Of a stretch of 64,000 nt of DNA, positions 52,197 to 61,570 are shown piece after piece. This DNA is from Halodesulfovibrio marinisediminis DSM 17456. GTDB taxonomy: Bacteria > Desulfobacterota > Desulfovibrionia > Desulfovibrionales > Desulfovibrionaceae. The stretch spans positions 186,001-250,000 of the forward strand of contig NZ_FSRG01000003.1 in assembly GCF_900129975.1 (NCBI RefSeq), in the 5' to 3' direction. Each line of letters opens with the position of its first letter. Within the stretch, counting starts at the first letter, position 1. A model generated the notes under the pieces. The model had not been told where the DNA came from and did no database searches. It saw only the letters and a list, made by a program, of their open reading frames with translations. The position numbers were made by a program, and so were the translations under genes.

Positions 52197-52410
52197 TTTT
52201 ATTCTCCTGAAATACATTTACAAAATCATGCGAATGATTTTTTCATAAACATGAATGCGCCAGAACACAACCATATATTCGATTTGTTGACACGAGCGTC
52301 AATAAAGCCGAAAAGAAAATGTTCTTTCAATAAATAAATGCTGATCATCTATTGAGTCAGCATATAACATATACGTGCTGCCACGGCAGCATCTTGAAGA
52401 GTGGATCGCC

Positions 52411-53490
52411 ATGTCATTAATAGCTGGTGTTAAGTTCCGTGAATATGGGAACATATATTACTTTGAAACAAAAGAGCTGGATGTCTCCATGGGGGACTGG
52501 GTCGTTGTCGATCAAGGGCAGGGACTGGGTGAAGTCGTTGTTCTGCGTGACGATGTGCCAGCAGATGCAGAAAGTGAAGAGCTGAAACAAGTCAACAGAC
52601 TTGCTGAAAATGAAGATTTAGTGCGTCATCAGGAAAATGAGGGGCTTTCTCGTGAAGCGTTTCAGTACTGTCTCGATTGCGTGCGTCAGCGTAAGCTTGA
52701 TATGAAGCTTGTGGATGTTGAAGTATTTTTTGATCGCAGTAAGATCATTTTCTACTTCACTGCTCCTAACCGCATAGATTTCAGGGAACTTGTAAAGGAC
52801 CTTGTTAAAAATTATCGCACCCGTATCGAATTGCGTCAGATTGGTGTACGTCATGAAACCCAGATGGTCGGTGCTGTAGGTAACTGCGGTATGGTTTGCT
52901 GTTGTCGTAGATTTTTACGCAAATTTGCTCCTGTAACCATCAAAATGGCAAAAGAGCAGAACCTGTTCCTTAATCCTGCTAAAATTTCTGGCATCTGCGG
53001 AAGATTGCTTTGTTGTCTTTCCTATGAGCAGGAAAACTACGAAGAATTCCATCGTGCATGTCCTAAGCTTGGTAAAAAGTACTTTACCGAGGATGGCTCC
53101 GTGAAGGTGCTTCGCGCGAACATGTTCCGCAACAGTGTCTCCTTGCTTAGCGAGTTTAACGAGGAGATGGAAGTTACTCTGGAAGAGTGGGCAGAAATGA
53201 AAGCAACACGTCCGGATCAGGCACTGCAGGATGCCGCTCGTGCTGCTGCTAAGAAAGCTGCTGAAGAGGCTGCCCGCAAGGAGCAGGAAGCCAAAGAAGC
53301 AGAGGAAGAAGAAGCACGCCGCGCTGAAGTTGAAAAAGAACTTGAAGAGCGCGCAAAAGCTGAAGGCGTTGATGTGGAAAGCCTGCGTGAGCAGATGATT
53401 CGCAAGCCTGGTGTTAAGAGTGCAGAGCCTGTTAAACGCACCAGTCGTGGTAAACGCAAGCGCAAGCGTAAAACTAAGTCTGACGAATAG
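52411..53490 (+). CDS. ricT: RicT/YaaT (PSP1-domain) protein
   Basis: A 359-residue protein. The PSP1 domain occupies about 1-270, with Cys-rich MVGAVGNCGMVCCCRRFL (about 150-167) and ISGICGRLLCCLSYEQENY (about 192-210), which may bind iron-sulfur clusters as in RicAFT. The C-terminus is a long Glu/Ala/Arg coiled coil followed by a basic tail RGKRKRKRKTK. In Bacillus, RicT is part of a complex guiding RNase Y. In Desulfovibrio the gene is commonly next to metG, as here. GAGTGG precedes the ATG at 52411. Confidence 0.9.
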   Translation: MSLIAGVKFREYGNIYYFETKELDVSMGDWVVVDQGQGLGEVVVLRDDVPADAESEELKQVNRLAENEDLVRHQENEGLSREAFQYCLDCVRQRKLDMKLVDVEVFFDRSKIIFYFTAPNRIDFRELVKDLVKNYRTRIELRQIGVRHETQMVGAVGNCGMVCCCRRFLRKFAPVTIKMAKEQNLFLNPAKISGICGRLLCCLSYEQENYEEFHRACPKLGKKYFTEDGSVKVLRANMFRNSVSLLSEFNEEMEVTLEEWAEMKATRPDQALQDAARAAAKKAAEEAARKEQEAKEAEEEEARRAEVEKELEERAKAEGVDVESLREQMIRKPGVKSAEPVKRTSRGKRKRKRKTKSDE

Positions 53491-53516
53491 TCTCTGCGAC
53501 TAACGAATGAATATAT

Positions 53517-53563
53517 CGTTGAGAAAGACTTCATTACATACCGTGATGAAGTCTTTCTCAACG
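53517..53563 (+). repeat. Long hairpin between ricT and metG
   Basis: An 18-bp perfect inverted repeat (53517-53534 with 53546-53563) with an 11-base loop, 26 bases after the ricT stop. There is no T run after it, so it is not a typical terminator. Confidence 0.8.
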
Positions 53564-53668
53564 AAAATTATAGAATGAGTGTTTGCTGTCTACAGCTGTA
53601 GACAGCCATACAATACAACAAAGAATCCAGCGTCCGTTTCCAGCGGGCGAAGCCGTCGGGAGATTCTC

Positions 53669-55615
53669 TTGGAACGCTTTTATATTACGACTCCAATTTA
53701 CTATGTGAATGCTAAGCCACATCTTGGACACGCCTATACTACAATCATTGCTGATACGATGAAACGTTTCCAGCAGATGATGGGTAAAGAAACATTTTTC
53801 CTTACTGGTACAGACGAACACGGCGATAAAATTGTCCAGGCTGCTGAGAAAAACAGCTGTTCCCCTCAGGAGTACGTTGATCAGATCAGCCAGCTTTTTA
53901 AAGATCTCTGGCCTGAACTTGGCATTTGCAACGACCATTTTGTTCGCACAACTGATGCTTCTCATAAGAAGGTAGTGCAGGACGTACTCCAGAAAGTATA
54001 CGATTCCGGTGACATCTACTTTGGTGAATACGGCGGACATTACTGTTACGGCTGTGAGCGTTTCTACACAGAAAAAGAATTGGAAGACGGACTGTGCCCG
54101 CAGCATCAGACTAAGCCTGAATACATTGCAGAGAAGAACTACTTCTTTAAGATGTCCAAATATCAGGACTGGCTTAAGCAGCACATTCTGGACAATCCTG
54201 ACTTCATCCGTCCTGAACGTTACCGTAAGGAAGTACTTTCCCTGCTCGACAGTGGTGAACTGGAAGACTTGTGTATTTCCCGTCCTAAATCCCGTCTTGA
54301 ATGGGGTGTAGAACTTCCGTTCGATAACAACTTTGTTACCTACGTATGGTTTGATGCGCTTCTTAACTATGTTTCAGCGCTTGATTACCCTGCCGGTGAG
54401 AATTTTAAAAAATTCTGGCCGAGCGTGCAGCACATTGTTGCTAAAGATATTCTTAAACCGCACGCAATCTTCTGGCCTACAATGCTTAAAGCAGCAGGTT
54501 TTGAGCCTTATAACAACCTCAACGTTCACGGTTACTGGCTTGTGAACGATACCAAGATGTCCAAATCTCTTGGTAACGTTGTTGCTCCGCTCGAGATGGC
54601 AAAGAAATACGGTAACGACACCTTCCGTTTCTTCCTGCTTCGCGACATGCACTTTGGTAACGATGCAAGCTTCTCTGAAGAAGCTCTTGCAATGCGCCAG
54701 AATGCAGAGCTTGCTAACGACCTTGGCAACCTCTTCAGCCGTGTACTGTCTATGGTGAAAAAATACTTCGGCGGTGTTGTTCCACAGCCTGCTGAGTACA
54801 CTGAAGCTGATATGGAATTACGTGCACTTGCATCCAACTCTTGTAAAAATTTCCAGCAGCTGTTTGATAACGTACGTTTCTCTTACGGCATCGAATCCCT
54901 TTGGGAACTCGTTCGTGCACTGAACAAGTATGTTGATTCCAGCCAGCCTTGGACACTTGCTAAAGAAGGTGACACCGCGCGTCTTGGCACCGTAATGTAC
55001 ACCCTTCTTGAGTGCATGCGTAAAATTGCTCTGCACCTGTGGCCTGTAATGCCTGAATCTGCAGAAAAGCTCATTGCACAGCTGGGTCTGGATTTTGATC
55101 CTCTGACTGCAAATCTTCCTGCTGAAGTTGAAGCATGGGGCGTTCTTCCTGTGGGTATTGAAATTGCTCCGGGTTCCAACCTGTTCCCGCGTGTAGATAT
55201 TGACAAGCTTCGTAAGGAAATTGAAGAAGCTGCTAAAGCAGCAGAGCAGGCAGCGAAAAAAGAAGCTGCACCAGCTCAGGAAATGGCAGCTCCTATCGAG
55301 TTTGATGACTTCACCAAAGTTGATCTGCGTGTAGGTAAGGTTCTCGTTGTAGAAGACCATCCTAAAGCAGACCGTCTTTTCCGTTGTGAAGTTGATCTTG
55401 GTGAAGAAAAACCGCGTCAGATTCTTGCAGGTCTGAAAGAGCACTTCAAAGCTGAAGACCTCCTGGGGCGTCAGGTTGTTGTAGTAGCGAACTTGAAGCC
55501 TCGCAAAATTCGTGGTCTTGAATCGCACGGCATGATGCTGGCTCTTAAAACTGCTGACGGCATGGAAATGCTCACCGCTTCAGGTGAAGTTCCAGCTGGT
55601 ACTAAGGCATCTTAG
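53669..55615 (+). CDS. metG: Methionyl-tRNA synthetase
   Basis: A 648-residue class I synthetase. Features: TPIYYVNAKPHLGHAY (HIGH-like, about 8-23), a zinc knuckle CYGCERFYTEKELEDGLCPQH (abridged: CYGC and LCPQH near 125-145), DTKMSKSLGN (KMSKS, about 294-303), the anticodon-binding domain, and a C-terminal EMAP-type tRNA-binding domain (about 545-648). The likely start is the TTG at 53669 with CGGGAG at proper spacing; the frame upstream of it (to 53579) is not conserved-looking. It is downstream of ricT. Confidence 0.95.
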   Translation: MERFYITTPIYYVNAKPHLGHAYTTIIADTMKRFQQMMGKETFFLTGTDEHGDKIVQAAEKNSCSPQEYVDQISQLFKDLWPELGICNDHFVRTTDASHKKVVQDVLQKVYDSGDIYFGEYGGHYCYGCERFYTEKELEDGLCPQHQTKPEYIAEKNYFFKMSKYQDWLKQHILDNPDFIRPERYRKEVLSLLDSGELEDLCISRPKSRLEWGVELPFDNNFVTYVWFDALLNYVSALDYPAGENFKKFWPSVQHIVAKDILKPHAIFWPTMLKAAGFEPYNNLNVHGYWLVNDTKMSKSLGNVVAPLEMAKKYGNDTFRFFLLRDMHFGNDASFSEEALAMRQNAELANDLGNLFSRVLSMVKKYFGGVVPQPAEYTEADMELRALASNSCKNFQQLFDNVRFSYGIESLWELVRALNKYVDSSQPWTLAKEGDTARLGTVMYTLLECMRKIALHLWPVMPESAEKLIAQLGLDFDPLTANLPAEVEAWGVLPVGIEIAPGSNLFPRVDIDKLRKEIEEAAKAAEQAAKKEAAPAQEMAAPIEFDDFTKVDLRVGKVLVVEDHPKADRLFRCEVDLGEEKPRQILAGLKEHFKAEDLLGRQVVVVANLKPRKIRGLESHGMMLALKTADGMEMLTASGEVPAGTKAS

Positions 55616-55655
55616 TGTCGCATAGCCGATTGTCTTTGGCTTATTAAAAGTTTTT

Positions 55656-55690
55656 CCCCGCATCAAGAATGGTGCGGGGGATTTTTTTTG
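55656..55690 (+). terminator. Terminator after metG
   Basis: A 7-bp GC-only stem core (55656-55662 with 55673-55679) with ten-base loop and T run. Confidence 0.85.
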
Positions 55691-55799
55691 CCTTCTGGCA
55701 TGTGATAGGCAAAGAAAATTGCCGAGTTGTGGGGGAGATGAGTCTAATAGATATGTCAGAGCTGTGACCTGCAGATGCAACTAGTTTTACGCATTGAAT

Positions 55800-55830
55800 A
55801 AAAAAAGGGCACACCATGTGGTGCGCCCTT
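55800..55830 (-). terminator. Terminator after proC
   Basis: A 9-bp stem with one mismatch (55807-55815 with 55820-55828); on the minus strand it is followed by T. It lies 17 bases past the proC stop. Confidence 0.85.
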
Positions 55831-55846
55831 AGTGTTCTGCAGCGAA

Positions 55847-56620
55847 TTATTTACTCATTTCAATGCCACGATCGTGAGCTTTAAAAATAGAGTCGATAAT
55901 ATTTCCGCGGATAGCAGTTCGGTCCATGTGGTTTACAGCAGCAATGGTGACACCACCAGGTGAACACACCATTTCTCGAAGAACAGAAATATGGTGATCA
56001 GACTCATCCGCAAGCTTTGTAGTGCCCTTGAAGAGATTGATTGCCATTTCAGTAGCTTCTTTTCTGTGGAAACCGACGCTGACAGCAGCCTCTGCTACAG
56101 CTTCAATAAAGTAAAGCACATATGCAGGACCGCAACCGGCGATAGCGGTGAATGCGTTGAATTTAGATTCAGGCAGCACCATAACTTGGCCGAGTTGCTC
56201 AAACATGGTGTGAACGGCTGTCTGTTGCTCCTCTGTAAGAGACGGGTCTTCAAAACAGAAAGCAAAAATGCCTTCGCCTACCATTGCAGGTGTATTCGGC
56301 ATGCAGCGAACTACAGGGCATTTGCCACTGCTGTATTTTGTGAGTGTTTCCATGGAAACACCTGCTGCAATAGAAATGATGACCTTATCCTTTGTGAGTG
56401 CGGGCTGGATATCTTTGAGCACGGATTCGACATAGTCGGGCTTAACCGCAAGCAGAATGAAGTCTGCCTGCTTGGCAAGTTCGATATTAGAGTCGCACGC
56501 TGTGCACGGGACATTGCCACTCGGGTCGTACCCGATAAGCGTGATGTCCTCTTGGGAGTTAAGACCGCCTAAGATGGCGGAACCCATGTTACCGCAGCCG
56601 ATACAGCCGAACGTTTTCAT
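55847..56620 (-). CDS. proC: Pyrroline-5-carboxylate reductase
   Basis: A 257-residue enzyme for the last step of proline synthesis. It has the NAD(P) motif IGCGNMGSAI (7-16), CMPNTPAMVGEG (about 108-119), FTAIAGCGPAYVLYFIEA (about 152-169) and the C-terminal MVCSPGGVTIAAV (about 218-230). The true start at 56620 begins directly with the cofactor strand; the frame upstream overlaps ndk and is spurious. It follows ndk after one base. Confidence 0.95.
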   Translation of the reverse strand: MKTFGCIGCGNMGSAILGGLNSQEDITLIGYDPSGNVPCTACDSNIELAKQADFILLAVKPDYVESVLKDIQPALTKDKVIISIAAGVSMETLTKYSSGKCPVVRCMPNTPAMVGEGIFAFCFEDPSLTEEQQTAVHTMFEQLGQVMVLPESKFNAFTAIAGCGPAYVLYFIEAVAEAAVSVGFHRKEATEMAINLFKGTTKLADESDHHISVLREMVCSPGGVTIAAVNHMDRTAIRGNIIDSIFKAHDRGIEMSK

Positions 56621-56621
56621 G

Positions 56622-57041
56622 TTAGCCAGTAATCTCCAGATTATTAAAGAAGTAATTAATCTCGTACTGGGCGGTTTCAGGAGCATCGGAGCCATGAACG
56701 GAGTTGGCTTCAATGTTTTCTGCAAACTCTTTACGGATAGTACCTTCTGCAGCGTCTGCAGGGTTGGTAGCACCCATAATAGCACGATAGTTTTCAATTG
56801 CATTTTCGCCTTCAAGAACAGAGCAGACAACAGGGCCTGATGTCATGAATTCGATAAGGCTCTGGAAGAAAGGACGCTCCTTATGGACGTAGTAGAACCC
56901 TTCTGCCTGTTCTTTTGTCATGCGAATTTTTTTCATAGCAACTACATTAAGCCCCGCATCCTGAATGCGTGCAAGGATTTTGCCTTCAAGATTACGTGCA
57001 GTTGCATCTGGTTTAATAATGGAAAAAGTTTTCTGAATCAT
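56622..57041 (-). CDS. ndk: Nucleoside diphosphate kinase
   Basis: A 139-residue enzyme that transfers phosphate between NTPs and NDPs through a phospho-His. The catalytic His is in NSVHGSDA (about 115-122), with the N-terminal [10 protein letters not shown] (4-13) and [11 protein letters not shown] (about 53-63) typical. GGAGG precedes the ATG at 57041. It is co-transcribed with proC. Confidence 0.96.
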   Translation of the reverse strand: MIQKTFSIIKPDATARNLEGKILARIQDAGLNVVAMKKIRMTKEQAEGFYYVHKERPFFQSLIEFMTSGPVVCSVLEGENAIENYRAIMGATNPADAAEGTIRKEFAENIEANSVHGSDAPETAQYEINYFFNNLEITG

Positions 57042-57129
57042 TGCCACTGATCCTCCAAATAGAAAGGTAATTGAAGGATACAACCGTCGAGATCTATGTG
57101 GTATCCGACGTCTTGTTGTATCTAGCCCT

Positions 57130-58326
57130 TTAGAAGTTCAAAAGCTCCGACAACTTAACAACCGCAACCCTTCCGTTGCGCTGTTTTTCCCACTCTTGTA
57201 GCGCCAGCAAGGTGGTGGGGTACGGATGCCCGATTGCAATGGCAGTGCCTTTGGCCAGTGCAATCCGTTCAGCTTTTTTGAGCTGGTGCAGGGTGCTTTG
57301 AACCTCTTTTACATTATCGATGAAAACATTTCTCCTGAAGGCAATTAGCCCTTGCCTTTTCGCCTCATTGAAAAACACTGATTTTGCATGAGTCATACTA
57401 TCCAGAACAAAGAACCCACATTCCTTTGCTTCTAGTGTAACCTCTCGTACTGCCTTACGCTCTCGCGTAAACTTGGAACCCATGTGGTTGTTTAGCCCAA
57501 CAGCCCCGGGAACCAGTTTGTAGTTAGCACGAATGGTAGCTCGAATGTCCTCAGATGTCATATCAACGTATACGGCGCCAGGTCCCGGCTTCGCATCAGC
57601 AGACATAGCCTCCATAGGCTGATGAATGATGATTTCGCGGGAGACAGCACTGGCTATTCCTGCAATTTCTTTTGCATATGACGACCGTGGCCATATAGCA
57701 AAAGTGACAGGATAGCCTAAGCCTGCAAGCGAATGTGCTGCCGAAATACTTTCACCAAGGTCGTCTATCACAATAGTTAGATGACCGCCAATATCCAATG
57801 TGCCAGGATTCTTGTCAGAATCTACTGTTCCACTGGTTTGGTTAAATTTAAGTAGATGTGTTTCAACATCATTTAATGTTACGCGGTAGATAGTTGTAGA
57901 AAGTTTAGCCAGAGTCGCTTTGTTCGACCATTGAAGTAGCTCTTTTGCAATTGGTGCAATAAGATCTTCCGGTCGGTACTGTGAGTTGATGCGTAACTGT
58001 TGGAAATGGAAAGATTCGTCACCGAACTTTTGTTGTTCAATGGCAATAAGTTCGATGTTGGAGGTGGGGACGTGTGCGTCCTGCAATGCACGTAAGATGG
58101 CATAGTCAATACGTTTGACGCCTTCTTCCATTGGTGCATCCAGTCGTTCTTCATACGGCAATGATGCAACATTCACAGGGGCACGCATTTCTGCCACAAG
58201 TTCAGAGTGCTTTTTTTCAGGAGCGCTGGAGAGCACATAAATCAGAGCGACCAGCGTAATACAGCAGAGAGCCGCAAGGGCATAGTAAGGCCAGCGTGCA
58301 GGCTGGCTCTGTCGCGAATCAGACAT
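57130..58326 (-). CDS. Divergent polysaccharide deacetylase (YibQ-like)
   Basis: A 398-residue membrane-anchored, periplasmic protein. One N-terminal helix (about 13-33), a variable region, then the divergent deacetylase domain: [11 protein letters not shown] (about 183-193), [21 protein letters not shown] (about 232-240), [12 protein letters not shown] (about 276-287) and [11 protein letters not shown] (about 373-383). The family acts on cell-wall or surface polysaccharide. AGGAG precedes the ATG at 58326. It lies downstream of ctpA and the EnvC-like gene on the same strand, a conserved gene order in many proteobacteria, though a terminator stands between it and ctpA. Confidence 0.88.
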   Translation of the reverse strand: MSDSRQSQPARWPYYALAALCCITLVALIYVLSSAPEKKHSELVAEMRAPVNVASLPYEERLDAPMEEGVKRIDYAILRALQDAHVPTSNIELIAIEQQKFGDESFHFQQLRINSQYRPEDLIAPIAKELLQWSNKATLAKLSTTIYRVTLNDVETHLLKFNQTSGTVDSDKNPGTLDIGGHLTIVIDDLGESISAAHSLAGLGYPVTFAIWPRSSYAKEIAGIASAVSREIIIHQPMEAMSADAKPGPGAVYVDMTSEDIRATIRANYKLVPGAVGLNNHMGSKFTRERKAVREVTLEAKECGFFVLDSMTHAKSVFFNEAKRQGLIAFRRNVFIDNVKEVQSTLHQLKKAERIALAKGTAIAIGHPYPTTLLALQEWEKQRNGRVAVVKLSELLNF

Positions 58327-58393
58327 CAAAGCTCCTAAACAAAAATTCAAATACCCAAGACTCATACATCAGAGTCGGTTGATTTGAAAGACG

Positions 58394-58430
58394 CAAAAAA
58401 GGGAGAGTACGTTTTGTACTCTCCCTTTTA
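58394..58430 (-). terminator. Terminator after ctpA
   Basis: A 14-bp perfect stem (58397-58410 with 58416-58429), five-base loop, with A before and T after on the plus strand. Confidence 0.92.
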
Positions 58431-58439
58431 TCGGTCGAC

Positions 58440-59729
58440 TTATTTTAGGGACTTGATTCGCGGAAGCGATTTTACGAGGTTCATTGCGAGGCGGAGTTGG
58501 TTGTCTTTAGCAAGGCGTTCCTTAACCGCTTTGTCTCGCTTAAACTTGGATTCCTTTTTGCCTGTACCAGATTTTTCAAGGTGACCTTCCAGATCCTTTT
58601 CGCGAGGAGCATGGAGGAATTTGGCAGTAGGGTTTTCTTCTTTTGCAGGCGGTTCGAATGGAACCACTAAGTCTGGCTCGATACCTTTTGCCTGAATAGA
58701 AGTGCCGTTAGGGGTGAAGTAGCGGGCAATGGTAAGTTTGATAGCGCTACCGTCGTTCAGTGGAATAATATTCTGAACAGACCCTTTACCAAAGCTTTGC
58801 TCACCGATAATCAGTGCGCGTTTATGGTCACGCAGTGCTCCAGCCACAATTTCTGAGGCAGAAGCAGATCCAGCGTTGATAATCACTACCATAGGCGCTG
58901 TGATGTCTGACGCTTGCTTTGCAGCATCAAAGTTGCGGGAGTCGCTTCCTCTACCTTTAATGGAAACAACGGTGCCTCCCTGGAGGAACATATCTGCAAC
59001 CTTAATGGACTGGTCGAGCAGACCGCCAGGGTTGTTTCGTAAGTCGAGAACAATGCCGTTAATTTTATGTTTCTTTTTGTAGGCAGTAAGCTTTTCTTTT
59101 AGCTCGTCTGTTGTGTGTTCAGAGAAACGGCTGAGGCGAATCCACACAATACCGTCATCAAGTTCACGCAGTTTTACGCTGATGAGCGGGATTGCGTCGC
59201 GGACGATTTCAACTTCACGCGGAGCTTTTGCTTTTTTGGAAAGAATAGTCAGCTTAACCTTGGTGCCTTTTTCGCCTTTAATACGTGAGACAGATTCACG
59301 AAGCCCAAGATCCTGAGTGAGTTTTCCATCTACCTCAAGGATCAAGTCACCGGCTTGTAAGCCAGCCTTATCTGCTGGAGTATCTTCAATTGGTGTCACT
59401 ACTCGGAGTGCACCGGATTCGTCTTGTGTAATTTCCACGCCGATGCCGTAGAATTCGCCACTAGTGGACTCCTGCATGCTTTTGTATTCTTCCTGATCCA
59501 TAAACGTGGAGTGTGGATCAAGAGACTGAAGCATGCCATCGATGGCACCATTGATAAGATCTGTTCTTGGAACGTCTTGTACGTAGTAGCGTTCAACAAG
59601 GTCTAAAATCTGGCTAAATCGCTTGAGAGACTCAAACTTGCTTTGTGCATCTGTTGCCATGCCCGGAATAGAAGATAAAGCAAGCAGGGCAGTAGTCATG
59701 ATGGCGACTAACCACATAGTTAAGCGCAT
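58440..59729 (-). CDS. ctpA: Carboxyl-terminal processing protease (S41)
   Basis: A 429-residue periplasmic serine protease. It has a signal peptide (cleavage near MAT), a PDZ domain (IEDTPADKAGLQAGDLILEVDG, abridged, about 112-133) and the S41 core with DLRNNPGGLL (about 224-233), the catalytic Ser in GSASASEIVAGAL (about 289-301) and Lys in GEQSFGKGSVQ (about 312-322). The C-terminus is Lys-rich. GGAGGA precedes the ATG at 59729. These proteases act on periplasmic and envelope proteins. Confidence 0.94.
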   Translation of the reverse strand: MRLTMWLVAIMTTALLALSSIPGMATDAQSKFESLKRFSQILDLVERYYVQDVPRTDLINGAIDGMLQSLDPHSTFMDQEEYKSMQESTSGEFYGIGVEITQDESGALRVVTPIEDTPADKAGLQAGDLILEVDGKLTQDLGLRESVSRIKGEKGTKVKLTILSKKAKAPREVEIVRDAIPLISVKLRELDDGIVWIRLSRFSEHTTDELKEKLTAYKKKHKINGIVLDLRNNPGGLLDQSIKVADMFLQGGTVVSIKGRGSDSRNFDAAKQASDITAPMVVIINAGSASASEIVAGALRDHKRALIIGEQSFGKGSVQNIIPLNDGSAIKLTIARYFTPNGTSIQAKGIEPDLVVPFEPPAKEENPTAKFLHAPREKDLEGHLEKSGTGKKESKFKRDKAVKERLAKDNQLRLAMNLVKSLPRIKSLK

Positions 59730-59989
59730 TATCAAAGATCCTCCAAGTTCAAATTGATAACAAGACAGCACGTTGTTGTATTGCTGCAAAGAAAACAGAT
59801 TGTTCCATGCTTGTAACTATACGTGTTCTTGGTTTTTGTTTTGTTTCATTTGCATCATCCGCAGCGAAAACGGGAGAACTGCGTCTGAAGGGTGCCAACA
59901 CGATTTTGTCTCAATTTGAACGCGTGCTGTGTCAGGAACTGTAACGTTTAACTCGCGATCAAAGGGCGTGCTGTCTGTCGTTTTAGGGC

Positions 59990-60010
59990 AGAGCCTGTCG
60001 TCCGGAGGCA
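59990..60010 (-). repeat. Possible fragment of the 33-kb repeat family
   Basis: Minus-strand GCCTCCGG followed by a CTCTGCCCT-like block resembles the leading part of the inverted repeats near 33.0-33.4 kb. The rest does not match. Weak. Confidence 0.3.
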
Positions 60011-60026
60011 AAATATGTATACGAAA

Positions 60027-61151
60027 TTAATTCAGAGCGGAAAGCCACGTCTCTGGATTAATTGCTTTTTGGTGAAAGCGCAATTCGAAATACATTCCTG
60101 GTCCGTCTACAGCGGGGTAGAAGCCGGCATTGCCAATCACCTGTTTTTGTTTAACGGTATCACCGACATTCAGTGTGCTGTCGGCAAGAAAAGCATAGAG
60201 TGAATAATATTCTTCACCATGCATGACAATCACAACGCGACCAAATCCTCGTAGCACATCGTTATGGACAACTTTTCCACTGGAAACAGCTTGGATTTTG
60301 CTATCTTTCTGCAGGGCAAGTCCGATGCCCCGAACCGGTGGTTTTGCTTTGGGTTTAAATCGCTTGGCAATTACGCCATGCGCAGGCCAGGGCAATACTC
60401 CTTTGAGCAGTGAAAAGTTTGCACCTGTTTTACTCTTTTCTTCAAGTTTGTAGTTCAGTGTTCCAATAATTGAGAGAATATCCCGCAGGGATGCCTCAGC
60501 AGAGGCCCGTTGCTCACTGATTTTTTTTAATTGCTTGCTGTGACGGAGCTTTTGTTGCAACAGTTTGTCTTTTTTTCCGTTTACATTTGCAAGTTGCTCT
60601 TTAGCTTTGGTTGAAAGAGCTGTTTGCTTAGTGGCAAGGAGCTTTAACTTTGCTTCTTGTTCCAGCAGGGCTCGCTGTTTTTCTTCTACTGTGGCGTACA
60701 ATTTTGACGCCCAAGTGTAGCGTCTATCCAGTTCATCCCAGTTTTCCGCTGCGTTACTGGCAAGTACTCGGCTATTAATGTACAACGGCCATAGCTTTTT
60801 AACCAATGATATCAATTCCTTTTGTGTCAATTTGTTTTTGGAATTCAGCTCGTTGTATTCAGTTGCAAGTTTTTTGTTCTTGGCTTCAAGCTCAGTATAT
60901 TTCTTTTCCTGAACCTCAATGGTGCGGGAAAGATTTGTAATGATTGCTTCTTCTTCGGTGAGTGTACGTTGCAGGCGTGTGGCTTTGCGTTTGAGGGTGG
61001 TAAGTGTTTTCTTTTTCTTTTCGGCTTGTTGCTTTTCTTGTTTGAGTTTTTTCGCAATGGTCGCTGCGTTTTCAGCATAAGCGCGAGAATATGTTGTGGC
61101 GAGTGACAACACAGAGAAGACGAGAAGTATGTATAGGAAGCTTTTTTTCAT
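60027..61151 (-). CDS. EnvC/NlpD-like murein hydrolase activator (degenerate LytM)
   Basis: A 374-residue periplasmic protein. A signal peptide (cleavage after AYA), a long Lys-rich coiled coil (about 30-225) and a C-terminal peptidase-M23 (LytM) fold (about 250-374). In the LytM part the expected H-x-G-x-D reads RGIGL, and LYAFL replaces LYAHL, so the zinc site is lost; this is normal for EnvC-like activators of amidases during cell division. It lies upstream of ctpA on the same strand with about 300 bases between. Confidence 0.86.
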   Translation of the reverse strand: MKKSFLYILLVFSVLSLATTYSRAYAENAATIAKKLKQEKQQAEKKKKTLTTLKRKATRLQRTLTEEEAIITNLSRTIEVQEKKYTELEAKNKKLATEYNELNSKNKLTQKELISLVKKLWPLYINSRVLASNAAENWDELDRRYTWASKLYATVEEKQRALLEQEAKLKLLATKQTALSTKAKEQLANVNGKKDKLLQQKLRHSKQLKKISEQRASAEASLRDILSIIGTLNYKLEEKSKTGANFSLLKGVLPWPAHGVIAKRFKPKAKPPVRGIGLALQKDSKIQAVSSGKVVHNDVLRGFGRVVIVMHGEEYYSLYAFLADSTLNVGDTVKQKQVIGNAGFYPAVDGPGMYFELRFHQKAINPETWLSALN

Positions 61152-61570
61152 TTGAAGCCCTTAGCGAGGGAGACTGCTTTCATCTAGCGGGACGTCAATT
61201 AATCTGTCAGGACGTTATGCATAGAGATACTATAAAGTCTTTTGTTCATTTAGCAATAAAATAAGCCGCAGGGAGTTATTTAGCCAGCAATTAAAGCAAG
61301 ATGAGGTTTGAGCTCTGTTAGTTGCTTTAAGGGAATGACGTTTGGTCTGAATATGAAGCAGCGAATAGAAATATAGTCCAGTGCAATAGCCTGTTAGTAT
61401 TAAGAAAATTTTTATAGAAGTACAGTTTGTTGTAATGTTAAAAAATACTGTATTGGCTATGTGACATAGTGTTTTAGCCACGTTGCTTTGTTTTTGTATC
61501 TTGTTTTGTGTTGGAATGCAAAAAAAGTTGAGGTTACATTAGCAATGGTTAGCAAGGTGGTGACACGTTT
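61152..61570. other. Intergenic stretch without a recognised gene
   Basis: About 420 AT-rich bases between the EnvC-like gene and the glycosylase gene. An open frame of 83 codons on the minus strand has no start signal and no recognisable similarity, so I do not call it. Confidence 0.5.

Noticed and set aside
54818-55528. Open frame of 236 codons on the minus strand opposite metG
   Set aside because: It is a shadow of the metG reading frame, with Phe/Cys-rich sequence typical of antisense frames.
59817-60011. Open frame of 64 codons between the EnvC-like gene and ctpA
   Set aside because: The start is a TTG inside a repeat-like motif, with no ribosome binding site and no recognised similarity.
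60027-61151. Loss of zinc ligands in the EnvC-like protein as a novelty
   Set aside because: Degenerate LytM domains are the rule in EnvC/NlpD activators, so this is expected.
61230-61481. Open frame of 83 codons on the minus strand
   Set aside because: No start signal, AT-rich composition and no family pattern.
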